44,000 nucleotides of DNA from PMNU01 sp035480575 (lineage in GTDB: Bacteria; Patescibacteriota; Saccharimonadia; Saccharimonadales; UBA4665), in contig DATIHR010000008.1 in assembly GCA_035480575.1 (NCBI GenBank), forward strand, positions 1-44,000, in the 5' to 3' direction. The translations under genes and the position numbers were made by a program. The stretch's first letter is position 1. Each line of letters opens with the position of its first letter. The notes under the pieces are model-generated. The model did no database searches. It had not been told where the DNA came from and saw nothing but the letters and a program-made list of their open reading frames with translations. Positions 1 to 6,312 of this stretch are shown here, piece by piece.

Positions 1-11
1 CTACTGCTTCC

Positions 12-190
12 AAGGTACTTGGACGGCGCAAAAAGAACTCCCTCCACATTCGTTCCGGTCGGCCCCTCCCTTTTGATTTTAAGATTATTCCGGGGCGCAC
101 TTTTTGCTTGATTCCGTCCAAGCACCTTTCCAGCAATCGGGTGGCTGCTGAGTACCGAACGTGTGGTGCGGGCTTTGTGGTGCCTAATGA
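12..190 (+). ncRNA. Candidate structured RNA or dispersed element, copy A
   Basis: No reading frame of note lies in 1-231. Bases 12-26 and 114-128 form a 15-bp inverted repeat with one mismatch, and inside it 28-35 (GCAAAAAG) pairs perfectly with 100-107. Three blocks recur with the same spacing on the minus strand at the far end of the window: CTTTTTGCT (100-108), TCCAGCAATCGGGT (129-142) and GGTGCGGGCTTTGTGG (165-180), separated here by 20 and 22 nt. Conserved blocks with variable linkers and helices suggest a structured RNA or a small mobile repeat. I do not recognise a known family, and no promoter is visible within the window. Confidence 0.45.
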
Positions 191-213
191 CAGGTGGAGC
201 CCTAGGGGTGTTA

Positions 214-222
214 TGGTATAAT
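214..222 (+). promoter_or_regulatory. Promoter of tRNA-Leu (extended -10)
   Basis: TATAAT at 217-222 is preceded by TG at 214-215, an extended -10 box. The -35 region is poor. The tRNA begins 9 bases after the hexamer, so the primary transcript would have almost no 5' leader. Confidence 0.6.
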
Positions 223-231
223 GTCGCTAAT

Positions 232-315
232 GCGCGAGTGGTGGAATGGTAGACACGCTAGCCTTAGGAGCTAGTGCCGCAAGGCGTGGAGGTTCAAGTC
301 CTCTCTCGCGCACCA
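232..315 (+). tRNA. tRNA-Leu(UAG), CCA encoded
   Basis: A complete class II tRNA. The acceptor arms GCGCGAG (232-238) and CTCGCGC (305-311) pair perfectly, the discriminator is A312, and CCA is encoded at 313-315. The anticodon stem CTAGC/GCTAG encloses the loop CTTAGGA, giving anticodon UAG, which reads CUA. A long variable arm and GGTTCAAGTCC in the T arm support leucine. Its 3' part is the insertion target of the downstream island. The bases after 315 belong to the island, which supplies a replacement terminator at 349-382. Confidence 0.95.
292..308 (+). other. Attachment site left (attL core)
   Basis: The 17 bases GTTCAAGTCCTCTCTCG in the T arm and acceptor of tRNA-Leu recur exactly at 4015-4031. 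A shorter copy followed by ACCA lies at 5563-5578. Direct repeats of a tRNA 3' end flanking a recombinase gene are the hallmark of site-specific integration. Confidence 0.8.
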
Positions 316-1176
316 GACGACATTTCGATAGCCTGTACGAGGCTTGCAAAAGGTTCTTTCCAGATTGGAGAGAGCCTTTTTTCGTTGTCTATGGTTAGGT
401 TCAAGAACAAAATGCGTGCAACACGGTCTTTTTCGACTGCTGAACCCGCCTTCATCTTGTCAGGAGCGGATTTTACGAGGTTCAAAAACTGCTCTTTGGT
501 TAGCTTAATTTTGCTTGGATTAGCAATCTTGTCCTTGAGTTTACCTATCTCTGCTTCAAGCTCTTGAGTTTCAATGTAGAGTTGGTCAATCTTATTCTCA
601 TTGATTGCGTATGCTGGCGAACTGCGACTAATTTTACCGAAAGCAAGCGACAGATCCTCAAGCTCTTTCTTCTTATGGGCATTAGCACCGTTCTTACTTG
701 AGATTTCTTTCTTAATCTTGATAATCTTCTCGTCAGTGAAGCTATCAATGCGTTTACTGTAACGCTCATACGCTTCGTCTGATAGGTTTAATTTACCGAG
801 AAACTCATAGATTGCTTCTAAGACAAACTTCGCACGGACTGACTTAGGATAACGGGTACATTCTTTATTTTCACAGCGATAGGTAAGAACGTGGTGGTCG
901 CTCCAGCCAGGCTTATTCTTACCAACAACCATCCACTTATCACTTTTACAAACACCACAGTAGACCATTCTGGCAAGTGGTTTGAACTCAAACATTTTCT
1001 TAGGGTTAATGTCTCGTTTGCGAGTGTATGCCAGTGCCTGAACCTGATTGTAGGTATCTTCATCAATCATTGCTTCAAAGTTGTATATCCCACGTACATC
1101 AATAGTCTGGTTAGCTTGCTCAAGGATTCCGTAATAGAAAGGATCTTGGAACATAACTCCCACGCTTTTTTCGGTG
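294..1176 (-). pseudogene. Large serine recombinase, C-terminal part, truncated by IS
   Basis: This is the C-terminal part of a large serine site-specific recombinase, the enzyme class that integrates and excises phages and islands. The open frame starts at the IS junction (1176) with TEKSVGVMFQDPFYYGIL, matching the start of the recombinase domain. A zinc ribbon follows (CGVC, then CENKEC about 30 residues later), and then a Lys/Glu-rich coiled coil. The N-terminal catalytic domain with the nucleophilic serine is missing. The stop codon falls at 294-296 inside the tRNA T arm, so gene end and attachment site overlap. It is presumably inactive, which would fix the island in place. Confidence 0.85.
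349..382 (+). terminator. Terminator after tRNA-Leu, island-borne
   Basis: A 14-bp stem (349-362 with 366-379, two G-U type mismatches) has a 3-nt loop and a run of six T. It lies inside the 3' end of the recombinase gene on the opposite strand, so the island brings a terminator that ends the tRNA transcript. Confidence 0.75.
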
Positions 1177-1178
1177 TG

Positions 1179-2021
1179 TCAAGGTCCCGCTTTCTGCAAC
1201 ACCTCGTCTCTTTCACTCTGGCCTTGTTTGAGCCGGGCGGCGTAAGCCGCCGGGCTCATGCCAAGTGCTGAGTGAATTCGCTTGGTATTGTAGTAATGGA
1301 TCTGCGGGGCAATGGCCTCGTGCAACTGAGGCAAATCCCGGTACTGGGCTAGGTTGCCGAGTTCTTTCTTGAATCCGCCAAACCAGCGTTCCATGTAACC
1401 GTTCTGCCACGGCGAAGCCTTGGCAGAACAAGACAACGTAATCTCCATGCGCTTGCAGAGCAGTTGGTGCTTGTAGCTCAGATATTCTGAGCCTTGGTCG
1501 CTGTGCAGAATGGTTGGACTTGGGTGCTTGCTCAGTGCGTCAAGCACAGCTGCATGCGTCAGTTCGCTGGTGTGCCGCAGCCCGAGCCGCCAGCCAACAA
1601 CTTGTCTGGTTTTGAGGTCGAGCACTACCGCTAGGTAGTGCATGCTTCTGTCGAACCAGAGATATGTAAAGTCCTGCACCCAACCGCCAGAGTCGGTCAT
1701 GCCAGCGTAGTCTTGGCCGTCTTGCGGCCTGGCTTCGTTCCGGAAAGCAGCGTAGCGCTGCAGGATATTCGGCGGAGCCGAAATCTCTGCAGCACCACTC
1801 TTTCCAGTGCCACGTTTCTTGCGGGGTGGGTCAATGACCACGCCAGCCAGAGTACGGATGCGTGTTGCCTTTTTGCGGTTCCAGCCCAGATGTAAGGCGA
1901 GGCGTCTCGTGCCGTAGAAGGGGTGCTCGAAGTGAGCCTGACGTAGCGTTACTACGTCAGCACTGTCCTTGGTTTGCTGCGTAGTCGGTCTGCGGTAGTA
2001 TCCAGTGACACAGATGGCCAA
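1179..2021 (-). CDS. IS3-family transposase OrfB (DDE catalytic part)
   Basis: This is the catalytic integrase-core (rve) half of an IS3-type transposase. The DDE residues lie in WVQDFTYLWF (first Asp), HSDQGSEY (second Asp) and NGYMERWF (Glu), followed by the usual KKEL. The C-terminal HYYNTKRIHSALG is typical of the family. The listed start is an internal TTG. The same frame is open upstream to about 2077 and is probably entered by -1 frameshifting from OrfA at CCCAAAA (plus-strand 2078-2084), giving an OrfAB fusion. The stop codon lies inside the terminal repeat. It appears intact, so the element may still be active. Confidence 0.9.
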   Translation of the reverse strand: MAICVTGYYRRPTTQQTKDSADVVTLRQAHFEHPFYGTRRLALHLGWNRKKATRIRTLAGVVIDPPRKKRGTGKSGAAEISAPPNILQRYAAFRNEARPQDGQDYAGMTDSGGWVQDFTYLWFDRSMHYLAVVLDLKTRQVVGWRLGLRHTSELTHAAVLDALSKHPSPTILHSDQGSEYLSYKHQLLCKRMEITLSCSAKASPWQNGYMERWFGGFKKELGNLAQYRDLPQLHEAIAPQIHYYNTKRIHSALGMSPAAYAARLKQGQSERDEVLQKAGP

Positions 2022-2071
2022 AATGCGGGCAAAATGTTTCCGCCATCCCGGCTCGACTTCTTCCAGGACGG

Positions 2072-2329
2072 CTAGCTTTTTGGGCGATTCATCTCGGCCG
2101 TGGCCCGGCCGAGCAGCTTGTAGAGCTGCTCGTTCTCTTTGCGCAAACGGTTGAGCTCCAGAATGAGGTTGCGGTTGCCGTCTACGACGCCGTCCCGCAA
2201 CCAGGTGTAGATGCTTTTGCTGGAGATGCCGTAGGTGGCGCTGGCGTCAGTGACGCTCATGCCCTCGTCACGGATCTTGCGCACGATTTCAGCTCGAAGT
2301 TTGGGGTCGGTTGGTTTGCCAGTGGGCAT
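2072..2329 (-). CDS. IS3-family OrfA, helix-turn-helix DNA-binding part
   Basis: An 85-residue protein with a transposase helix-turn-helix (MSVTDASATYGISSKSIYTW), then a leucine-rich coiled coil (LILELNRLRKENEQLYKLLG) used for multimerisation in IS3 transposases. Known role: it binds the IS ends and, fused to OrfB by ribosomal -1 frameshifting, forms the active transposase. The frame ends PKS-stop right after the slippery heptamer C CCA AAA, as expected for the shift site. Upstream (2340-2439) lies the IS promoter region and right terminal repeat. Confidence 0.9.
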   Translation of the reverse strand: MPTGKPTDPKLRAEIVRKIRDEGMSVTDASATYGISSKSIYTWLRDGVVDGNRNLILELNRLRKENEQLYKLLGRATAEMNRPKS

Positions 2330-2440
2330 ACATCTTTTACAGTCCTTTCACTAGCAGCGCTGTCGCGCTGCTAGTTTTATGCTAACAGATTAAGTCCTTC
2401 CGGAAGAGACTGTGTGTGCATTATATGGGGACCGGGACAC

Positions 2441-2521
2441 GACCACTATGATGAAGCCGTAAATGGTCCAGCTTTTGCCGCTTGCGACGCAAAGTACGGT
2501 AAAGACGGGGCTTCAAACTAA
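2441..2521 (+). pseudogene. 3' remnant of a gene cut by the IS
   Basis: An open frame runs out of the right IS end for 26 codons (DHYDEAVNGPAF..., rich in Ala and charged residues) and stops at 2519-2521. It has no start of its own. It may be the tail of a plus-strand gene whose 5' part was lost along with the 5' part of the recombinase gene. It is too short to identify and could be chance. Confidence 0.3.
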
Positions 2522-2532
2522 CCTTACTTAAG

Positions 2533-2811
2533 ATGTGGTACCTATTTTTTCTTTCCCTTGTCGTATATTTCGTAGGAGCTTCTATCTTACGTCCCAAAGA
2601 ACTTGATACACGCAGTAAAGAAGGTGTTAGCTGGGACAATCGTATGGTCATTGGCTTTATGATACTTATAGCTGTTTGGATCGTAGGTGCTGTTGCATAC
2701 AGTGCAAAGAACCCTGCCTGTGAAAGAGAAGGCGTAGTTTGTACCCAAATGTCAGATGATGAGGAGTTTCAGGATAGACCCGACTACTGCGACACGGCTA
2801 TATGTAAATAA
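2533..2811 (+). CDS. Small membrane protein, unknown
   Basis: A 92-residue protein with two predicted membrane helices: residues about 2-19 (WYLFFLSLVVYFVGASI) and about 39-57 (VIGFMILIAVWIVGAVAY). A charged linker joins them, and the C-terminal tail holds four cysteines (CEREGVVC, then C...C at the end) that could pair if exported. No family is recognised. It lies inside island module A, between the IS and a region of inverted repeats, with no clear ribosome-binding site. Confidence 0.5.
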   Translation: MWYLFFLSLVVYFVGASILRPKELDTRSKEGVSWDNRMVIGFMILIAVWIVGAVAYSAKNPACEREGVVCTQMSDDEEFQDRPDYCDTAICK

Positions 2812-2843
2812 TACAAAAATACCATTATGTCATAATATGCTTT

Positions 2844-2921
2844 CTAACAGGGGTGGGCGAAAAAAACACTAGCACTTGACAGGCACTATTGTCACTAAAT
2901 AAATGGCTCTACCCCTGTTAG
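2844..2921. repeat. Inverted repeats between convergent island genes
   Basis: CTAACAGGGGT (2844-2854) is perfectly inverted at 2911-2921. The core TAACAGGGGT also occurs at 3751-3760, directly upstream of the start region of the 2955-3740 gene. Between the arms is TTGACA followed 17 nt later by ATAAAT, and a smaller inverted repeat TGACA...TGTCA. The pattern suggests operator or element-end sites rather than a simple terminator, because the loop is 56 nt long. Confidence 0.45.
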
Positions 2922-2954
2922 AGTATGTCGCTGAATGCACAATGTGCGACACTC

Positions 2955-3740
2955 TTAGAGATACTTTGGTGTTGCAGAAAGTACGGTAAAACCAGCGTAT
3001 GGGTCATTAGGGTCTTGTGGTTTCGCAACCTCATCAAACGTAAGAGCAGATAGCTTAATGGTCGCCTTGCTTTCATCTAGCTTCACAACAAACGGCACTA
3101 TGTTGTTCATGTCGGGTAAGTGCAGCGTCCTGTTCGGCACTTTATCGAACTGGTCGCTGCTTCTGGTAAAGATGTAGACATCAAAACCATTAAAACCAAG
3201 CCTATGAACGCCTACGTTCATCTGTACTTGTTTCTCATTTTCCATATCCCACTCAAAATTGAATTTTAGGTTTATGCCTTTGGGTACGGCTAAAATATCA
3301 AGCACACTGAACCTTTGCCCCACATTTCGTTCAATCGGTACGTCAGTTGCTCGTTCTGCTTTTACCACATCATCTTCGGTCATATTACGACTTAGTAATG
3401 TTCCTAGATGTTTAACGGTTTTCAGGTCTTTGAGTGGTATGCCAGCGTGGTCTTTATCGTAGTTAATACTGCGTGTGCCGTCTTTGAGCTTTGTATGTGA
3501 TTGACCGCTTGCGTGAATGGTAGTGTGTTCAATGTCGGCAGGAGTGTTTATCTCCTCGTAGTTAATATCAAAGGTGTCGCCAGTAATTTCAATCTTGCCA
3601 ACTGTACCGCCTGTCGAATGCTTGCCAGGCTGCATTTGTAACATTAGGCTTTCGTCTGACTTCTGTTGCCACAAACGACACAACAGATAGGTATTTGAGC
3701 CTTCTTTTAAGAATATACGGTAGTAAGGTGGCTTAGCCAT
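2955..3740 (-). CDS. Unknown 261-residue island protein
   Basis: Soluble, with no signal peptide or membrane segment, and rich in predicted beta structure (alternating motifs such as KIEITGDTFDINYEEI and VPFVVKLDESKATIKLSALTF). I recognise no domain. The ATG at 3740 lies 6 nt after TATCAT on the minus strand (plus 3747-3752), a leaderless arrangement, and the repeated TAACAGGGGT motif overlaps this -10 region, so its transcription may be controlled by a factor binding that motif. It occupies most of module A and is its main cargo candidate. Confidence 0.6.
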   Translation of the reverse strand: MAKPPYYRIFLKEGSNTYLLCRLWQQKSDESLMLQMQPGKHSTGGTVGKIEITGDTFDINYEEINTPADIEHTTIHASGQSHTKLKDGTRSINYDKDHAGIPLKDLKTVKHLGTLLSRNMTEDDVVKAERATDVPIERNVGQRFSVLDILAVPKGINLKFNFEWDMENEKQVQMNVGVHRLGFNGFDVYIFTRSSDQFDKVPNRTLHLPDMNNIVPFVVKLDESKATIKLSALTFDEVAKPQDPNDPYAGFTVLSATPKYL

Positions 3741-3768
3741 AGCTATATGATAACAGGGGTAGGTTCAA

Positions 3769-3957
3769 ATGGCTTCTAGCGAGTATAAAGGCATGGCTGT
3801 ATCAGAGGTGGTAATGCTGAACGAACTTGGTTTTGGACGCCTCTCTAAGCTGCATTATCCAGTCAACATCTGGACTGCTAAGCAGCCAATCACTTATACT
3901 GTCAAAAGGTTCAAGCAGACTGGCTTCTGCTGCACCAAATTGAATTTACAGATATAA
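3769..3957 (+). CDS. Small unknown ORF at module A end
   Basis: A 62-codon frame (MASSEYKGMAVSEVVMLNEL...) that stops exactly where a strong terminator hairpin begins, which supports it being a transcribed gene. No domain is recognised. No ribosome-binding site is obvious, and it could equally be the degraded end of a longer gene. Confidence 0.35.
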   Translation: MASSEYKGMAVSEVVMLNELGFGRLSKLHYPVNIWTAKQPITYTVKRFKQTGFCCTKLNLQI

Positions 3958-3982
3958 AAGCGTTCAATTTTTGAGCGCTTTT
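3957..3982 (+). terminator. Intrinsic terminator
   Basis: An 11-bp stem (3957-3967 with 3971-3981, one mismatch), a TTT loop and a T-rich tail end plus-strand transcription in module A just before the second attachment site. Confidence 0.75.
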
Positions 3983-4014
3983 GTCATTTATTGATTTTCC
4001 GATCTGTTGCATGA

Positions 4015-4031
4015 GTTCAAGTCCTCTCTCG
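4015..4031 (+). other. Internal attachment site between modules A and B
   Basis: An exact 17-base copy of the tRNA-Leu segment 292-308, followed by TCTCAGCG rather than the tRNA end. It marks the right end of module A and the left end of module B, as expected after two successive integrations at one tRNA. Confidence 0.75.
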
Positions 4032-4092
4032 TCTCAGCGCTATTTGAATAAGGCTACCAGAGTTAATATAGCGGTGATGATACACTGGGAGA

Positions 4093-4161
4093 GTGACTAG
4101 TAGCATCGAACGTTTTCTCGACGAGAACAAGAAAGTATTTATCTACAAGCGGCTTAAATAA
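4093..4161 (+). CDS. Possible 22-residue leader ORF
   Basis: A GTG start lies 6 nt after an extended -10 (TG at 4078-4079, TACACT 4081-4086). The frame reads 22 codons (SIERFLDENKKVFIYKRLK at the end), and its stop overlaps the next start as TAATG at 4159-4163, implying translational coupling to the P-loop gene. It is supported only by layout. Confidence 0.3.
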   Translation: MTSSIERFLDENKKVFIYKRLK

Positions 4162-4688
4162 TGAAAAAATCAGTATTAATCACCGCCATTTCCGGCACTG
4201 GCAAAAGTACTGTTTGCAAAGCGCTCCATACAATGGGGTATGACGCTATTGATATTGAGTCAGTCGACGGTTTATATGAATTAGTTAATGAAAAAACTGG
4301 CGAAGTTATACCCGGCAACCTAGAGCAAATTAGTGAAGGCGTTGATTGGAATTGCAACAAACTGCGATTGGAAAAGTTGATAGCATCCCAAACATCAGAA
4401 CTAACCTTTTACTGCGGTGGTATGTCCAATACTTTTGAGGTGTGGGATGTTTTTGATCTCGTTATTATGTTAACCATTTCAGACGAAGCCACAATTAAAC
4501 GGTTATCGACACGTCAGTCTGGAGAGTTTGGAAGTACTGCGGTCAATAAAGACTGGGTCTTAAGCTGGAAGCACAGCTTTGAGAAGCGGCTACTGGATGC
4601 GGGCGCTGCACCAGTGAACGCAGAAGGTGCTCCTCAGGAAGTTACAAAGCTTATTTTAGGCGTTGTGGATATTCGACCACTTTCTTAG
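4161..4688 (+). CDS. P-loop kinase-like protein
   Basis: A 175-residue single-domain P-loop NTPase resembling small nucleoside or shikimate-type kinases. The Walker A motif SGTGKST sits at about residues 11-17, and DIESVDG at about 32-38 fits the acidic substrate or Mg site. DVFDLVIMLTISDEATIKRL is a typical later core strand plus lid helix. The substrate is unknown. The start overlaps the stop of a small upstream frame. It sits in island module B ahead of a toxin-antitoxin pair, so it is accessory. A phosphotransfer or modifying role is inference from the fold only. Confidence 0.65.
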   Translation: MKKSVLITAISGTGKSTVCKALHTMGYDAIDIESVDGLYELVNEKTGEVIPGNLEQISEGVDWNCNKLRLEKLIASQTSELTFYCGGMSNTFEVWDVFDLVIMLTISDEATIKRLSTRQSGEFGSTAVNKDWVLSWKHSFEKRLLDAGAAPVNAEGAPQEVTKLILGVVDIRPLS

Positions 4689-4703
4689 CGGGGTTATTCA
4701 GTC

Positions 4704-4732
4704 TTGACACAAGTATACCATTTTGATACTAT
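4704..4732 (+). promoter_or_regulatory. Promoter/operator of the toxin-antitoxin pair
   Basis: TTGACA (4704-4709), a 17-nt spacer, then TACTAT (4727-4732). The inverted AGTAT...ATACT across the spacer and -10, and a second AGTACT-like repeat before the ATG, fit an antitoxin operator. The ATG at 4742 is 9 nt from the -10, so the mRNA is near leaderless. Confidence 0.75.
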
Positions 4733-4741
4733 TTTAGTACT

Positions 4742-5026
4742 ATGACTACAAAGCTACAAATCCCCATTGATCAAGATGTCCGTGAAGGTCTAGAGCGCCG
4801 CGCCCGCAGCTTAGGCTTTGACTCAGCTCAAGCCTATATTCGCGTATGGGCTAAGGCTGAAGCCGATGGCCGCAAGCTCGACTTTGATGGCAAGACTGTG
4901 GTCTTAAGTCCTGAAGTAAATGCTCGCTATGAGCAGATGATCGCCGAGTTTGAGGCTGAGAAGAAAACTGGCAAGGTTAAAGAATATACCAATGTCGACG
5001 AACTCTTACAAGATTTGACGGCATGA
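4742..5026 (+). CDS. RelB/DinJ-like antitoxin
   Basis: A 94-residue protein whose first half (TKLQIPIDQDVREGLERRARSLGFDSAQAYIRVW) has the ribbon-helix-helix pattern of RelB/DinJ antitoxins. The C-terminal half is charged and probably disordered until it wraps the toxin. Known role: it neutralises the co-encoded mRNA interferase and, with it, represses their promoter. It overlaps the toxin gene by 4 nt (ATGA at 5023-5026), the usual antitoxin-first layout. The inverted repeats over its promoter fit autoregulation. It may stabilise the island by post-segregational killing. Confidence 0.85.
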   Translation: MTTKLQIPIDQDVREGLERRARSLGFDSAQAYIRVWAKAEADGRKLDFDGKTVVLSPEVNARYEQMIAEFEAEKKTGKVKEYTNVDELLQDLTA

Positions 5027-5289
5027 AGCCGATTGTCTATCGGAAGCAATTCAAGAAGAACCTAGAAAAGCGCATTTTGTCTAATCCGAAGTTGGCGAAA
5101 CAGTTCGAGGAACGGCTCAGGCAATTTGCTGACGGTGTGCGAGATTATCCACTAGATGATCATGCGCTAGTAGGAACGATGAAAGGCCTTCGGGCTTTTT
5201 CGATTGGCGGAGATCTGCGGGTGGTGTATCAGGATACGGGCGAGCGCTACGAACTTCTGGACGTTGGTTCACATAATCAAGTCTATTGA
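5023..5289 (+). CDS. YafQ/RelE-family mRNA interferase toxin
   Basis: An 88-residue RelE-superfamily toxin. The N-terminal YRKQFKKNLEKRI helix, LVGTMKGLRAFSIGGDLRVVYQ core and terminal LLDVGSHNQVY match the YafQ group, where the His near the C-terminus is catalytic. Known role: ribosome-dependent mRNA cleavage that stops translation, blocked by the antitoxin. Translation is probably coupled to the antitoxin through the ATGA overlap. It is full length with no disruption seen. Confidence 0.88.
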   Translation: MKPIVYRKQFKKNLEKRILSNPKLAKQFEERLRQFADGVRDYPLDDHALVGTMKGLRAFSIGGDLRVVYQDTGERYELLDVGSHNQVY

Positions 5290-5392
5290 TGATGCGAATC
5301 CTCCCTACTGAGTCATTTAATAGCTCTCGGATCTCACTGATATTAATTTCCGGATCATCCGGAAAAGTTATCTTAACGTCTACAATGCTGCA

Positions 5393-5434
5393 CCATAATA
5401 AAATACTGGCTTGAAGGCCAGTATTTTATTATGG
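5393..5434. terminator. Long perfect hairpin, bidirectional terminator
   Basis: An 18-bp perfect stem (5393-5410 with 5417-5434) around a 6-nt loop, with A-rich and T-rich outer arms, can terminate transcription in either direction after the toxin gene. Confidence 0.8.
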
Positions 5435-5562
5435 TTTGTTAGAATGGCTTGAACCGTAGGTCGAGCCATGCCAGTGGCATGGCGAGTTTTCCTTGCTTGG
5501 CGGAGCGGTAGGCTTTAGCCGTGAGCGAGCAATGGACGCCTGTAAGGCGGCCTAGTAGTGCT
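5435..5562. other. Gene-free hairpin-rich segment before the third att copy
   Basis: From 5290 to 5697 there is no gene. Besides the hairpin at 5393-5434 this part holds GCCATGCC-AGT-GGCATGGC, GGCTTTAGCC and CGCCTGTAAGGCG hairpins in a row, ending at the attachment sequence. It could be the attP arm of module B or a structured RNA. I see no promoter and cannot decide. Confidence 0.35.
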
Positions 5563-5578
5563 GTCCTCTCTCGCACCA
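5563..5578 (+). other. Displaced tRNA-Leu 3' end (attR)
   Basis: GTCCTCTCTCGC at 5563-5574 repeats 298-309 and is followed by ACCA, as in the tRNA, lacking one GC step. This looks like the original 3' terminus of tRNA-Leu, pushed 5.3 kb away by two insertions. Confidence 0.65.
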
Positions 5579-5589
5579 TGAGATCAGAT

Positions 5590-5617
5590 AAAAGACGAGC
5601 AGTTTGCGGCGTCTTTT
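5590..5617 (+). terminator. Original terminator of tRNA-Leu (probable)
   Basis: AAAAGACG (5590-5597) pairs with CGTCTTTT (5610-5617) around a 12-nt loop and a T run follows. Its place just after the displaced tRNA end suggests it once ended the tRNA transcript. Confidence 0.6.
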
Positions 5618-5697
5618 TATTTTGGGTTGTGCTTCGTGTCTGTAATCTAGGCTCAACCCTGATTGCACGGTCTTAAGAAAGGCGACATAATATTGCG

Positions 5698-6222
5698 ATG
5701 AGCACGAGTAGCGAAGACAGGCCGCAGCCGGCTGTTGACTCCTTAACAATACAAGCCATAGCCGAAGCAATTGGCGATCGGCTTGGTCAGCCCTCGGACA
5801 AACCAGTCGAACGCCGTTGTCGTAGTTACATTGCCGCAACTAGTGCCGGGCATGCTGTTGGCTTATTGCTGGGGCAATGCCCCCTTGGTTATGGCTGGCG
5901 TGGACAAACGGCGGATATACGGATTAACGCTGCGCGTGATACGGTCTATGACTTATTCCCGCCGCAAGTAGTGACTCCGGAGTGGCACATGGAGGCTTAT
6001 GATCCGCTTGATCTTGCAAATGGCGCTTACCTGGATTTAGCCGAGAATCAGTTTAAGGGCGAAGACCTGATAGCTGCAGATGTAAGTAAGGTTTTTGGGG
6101 AAATCTACGCTAGTTTTGGTCGAGGCTTGGCCGCTGCTAGACAGTTGGGACTGTTGGGCGTTAGCCAGGCCGCAGGCGAGGATCTTTTGCGTATGATTGA
6201 GCAGGCGATACCTGTAATCTAG
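5698..6222 (+). CDS. Unknown 174-residue protein
   Basis: Soluble and mostly helical, rich in Ala and Gly, with no recognised domain. A promoter TTGCAC (5663-5668), 17 nt, CATAAT (5686-5691) lies just upstream and the ATG follows the -10 by 6 nt, so it is probably read from a leaderless mRNA. It is the first gene beyond the island, followed closely by a repeat protein on the same strand. Confidence 0.6.
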   Translation: MSTSSEDRPQPAVDSLTIQAIAEAIGDRLGQPSDKPVERRCRSYIAATSAGHAVGLLLGQCPLGYGWRGQTADIRINAARDTVYDLFPPQVVTPEWHMEAYDPLDLANGAYLDLAENQFKGEDLIAADVSKVFGEIYASFGRGLAAARQLGLLGVSQAAGEDLLRMIEQAIPVI

Positions 6223-6312
6223 CGCGGAACCGCCCCAATGCAGATGCAAAGATCTCTTTATCAAAATGAAGCGTCTCTCTCACCTTTCGCAACTTTTTGC
6301 TATGCTAACTGT

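Larger units (their letters stand above)
1177..2439 (-). mobile_element. IS3-family insertion sequence, about 1263 bp
   Basis: Two overlapping-frame transposase genes on the minus strand are bounded by imperfect terminal inverted repeats: TGTCAAGGTCCCG at 1177-1189 and TGTCCCGGTCCCC read inward from 2439 (10 of 13 match, TG...CA ends). Size, two-gene layout and -1 frameshift site fit the IS3 family. The outer bases show no matching target duplication, and both flanking genes are cut at the IS edges, suggesting a deletion after insertion. Confidence 0.85.

Noticed and set aside
12..128. Inverted repeat at the window start read as an intrinsic terminator
   Set aside because: The loop is far too long and no T run follows the outer stem.
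2441..2521. Frame continuing across the right IS end as a native protein
   Set aside because: The bases left of 2440 match the IS terminal repeat, so the continuity is probably accidental; kept only as a low-confidence gene remnant.
5470..5578. Possible second tRNA gene ending at 5578
   Set aside because: Only the 3' terminal part resembles a tRNA; no acceptor, D or anticodon arms fit upstream. It is the displaced end of tRNA-Leu.
5552..5839. Minus-strand frame of 95 codons over the island boundary
   Set aside because: It crosses the displaced tRNA end and its terminator and overlaps the start of the 5698 gene; the protein looks random and Cys/Arg-rich.
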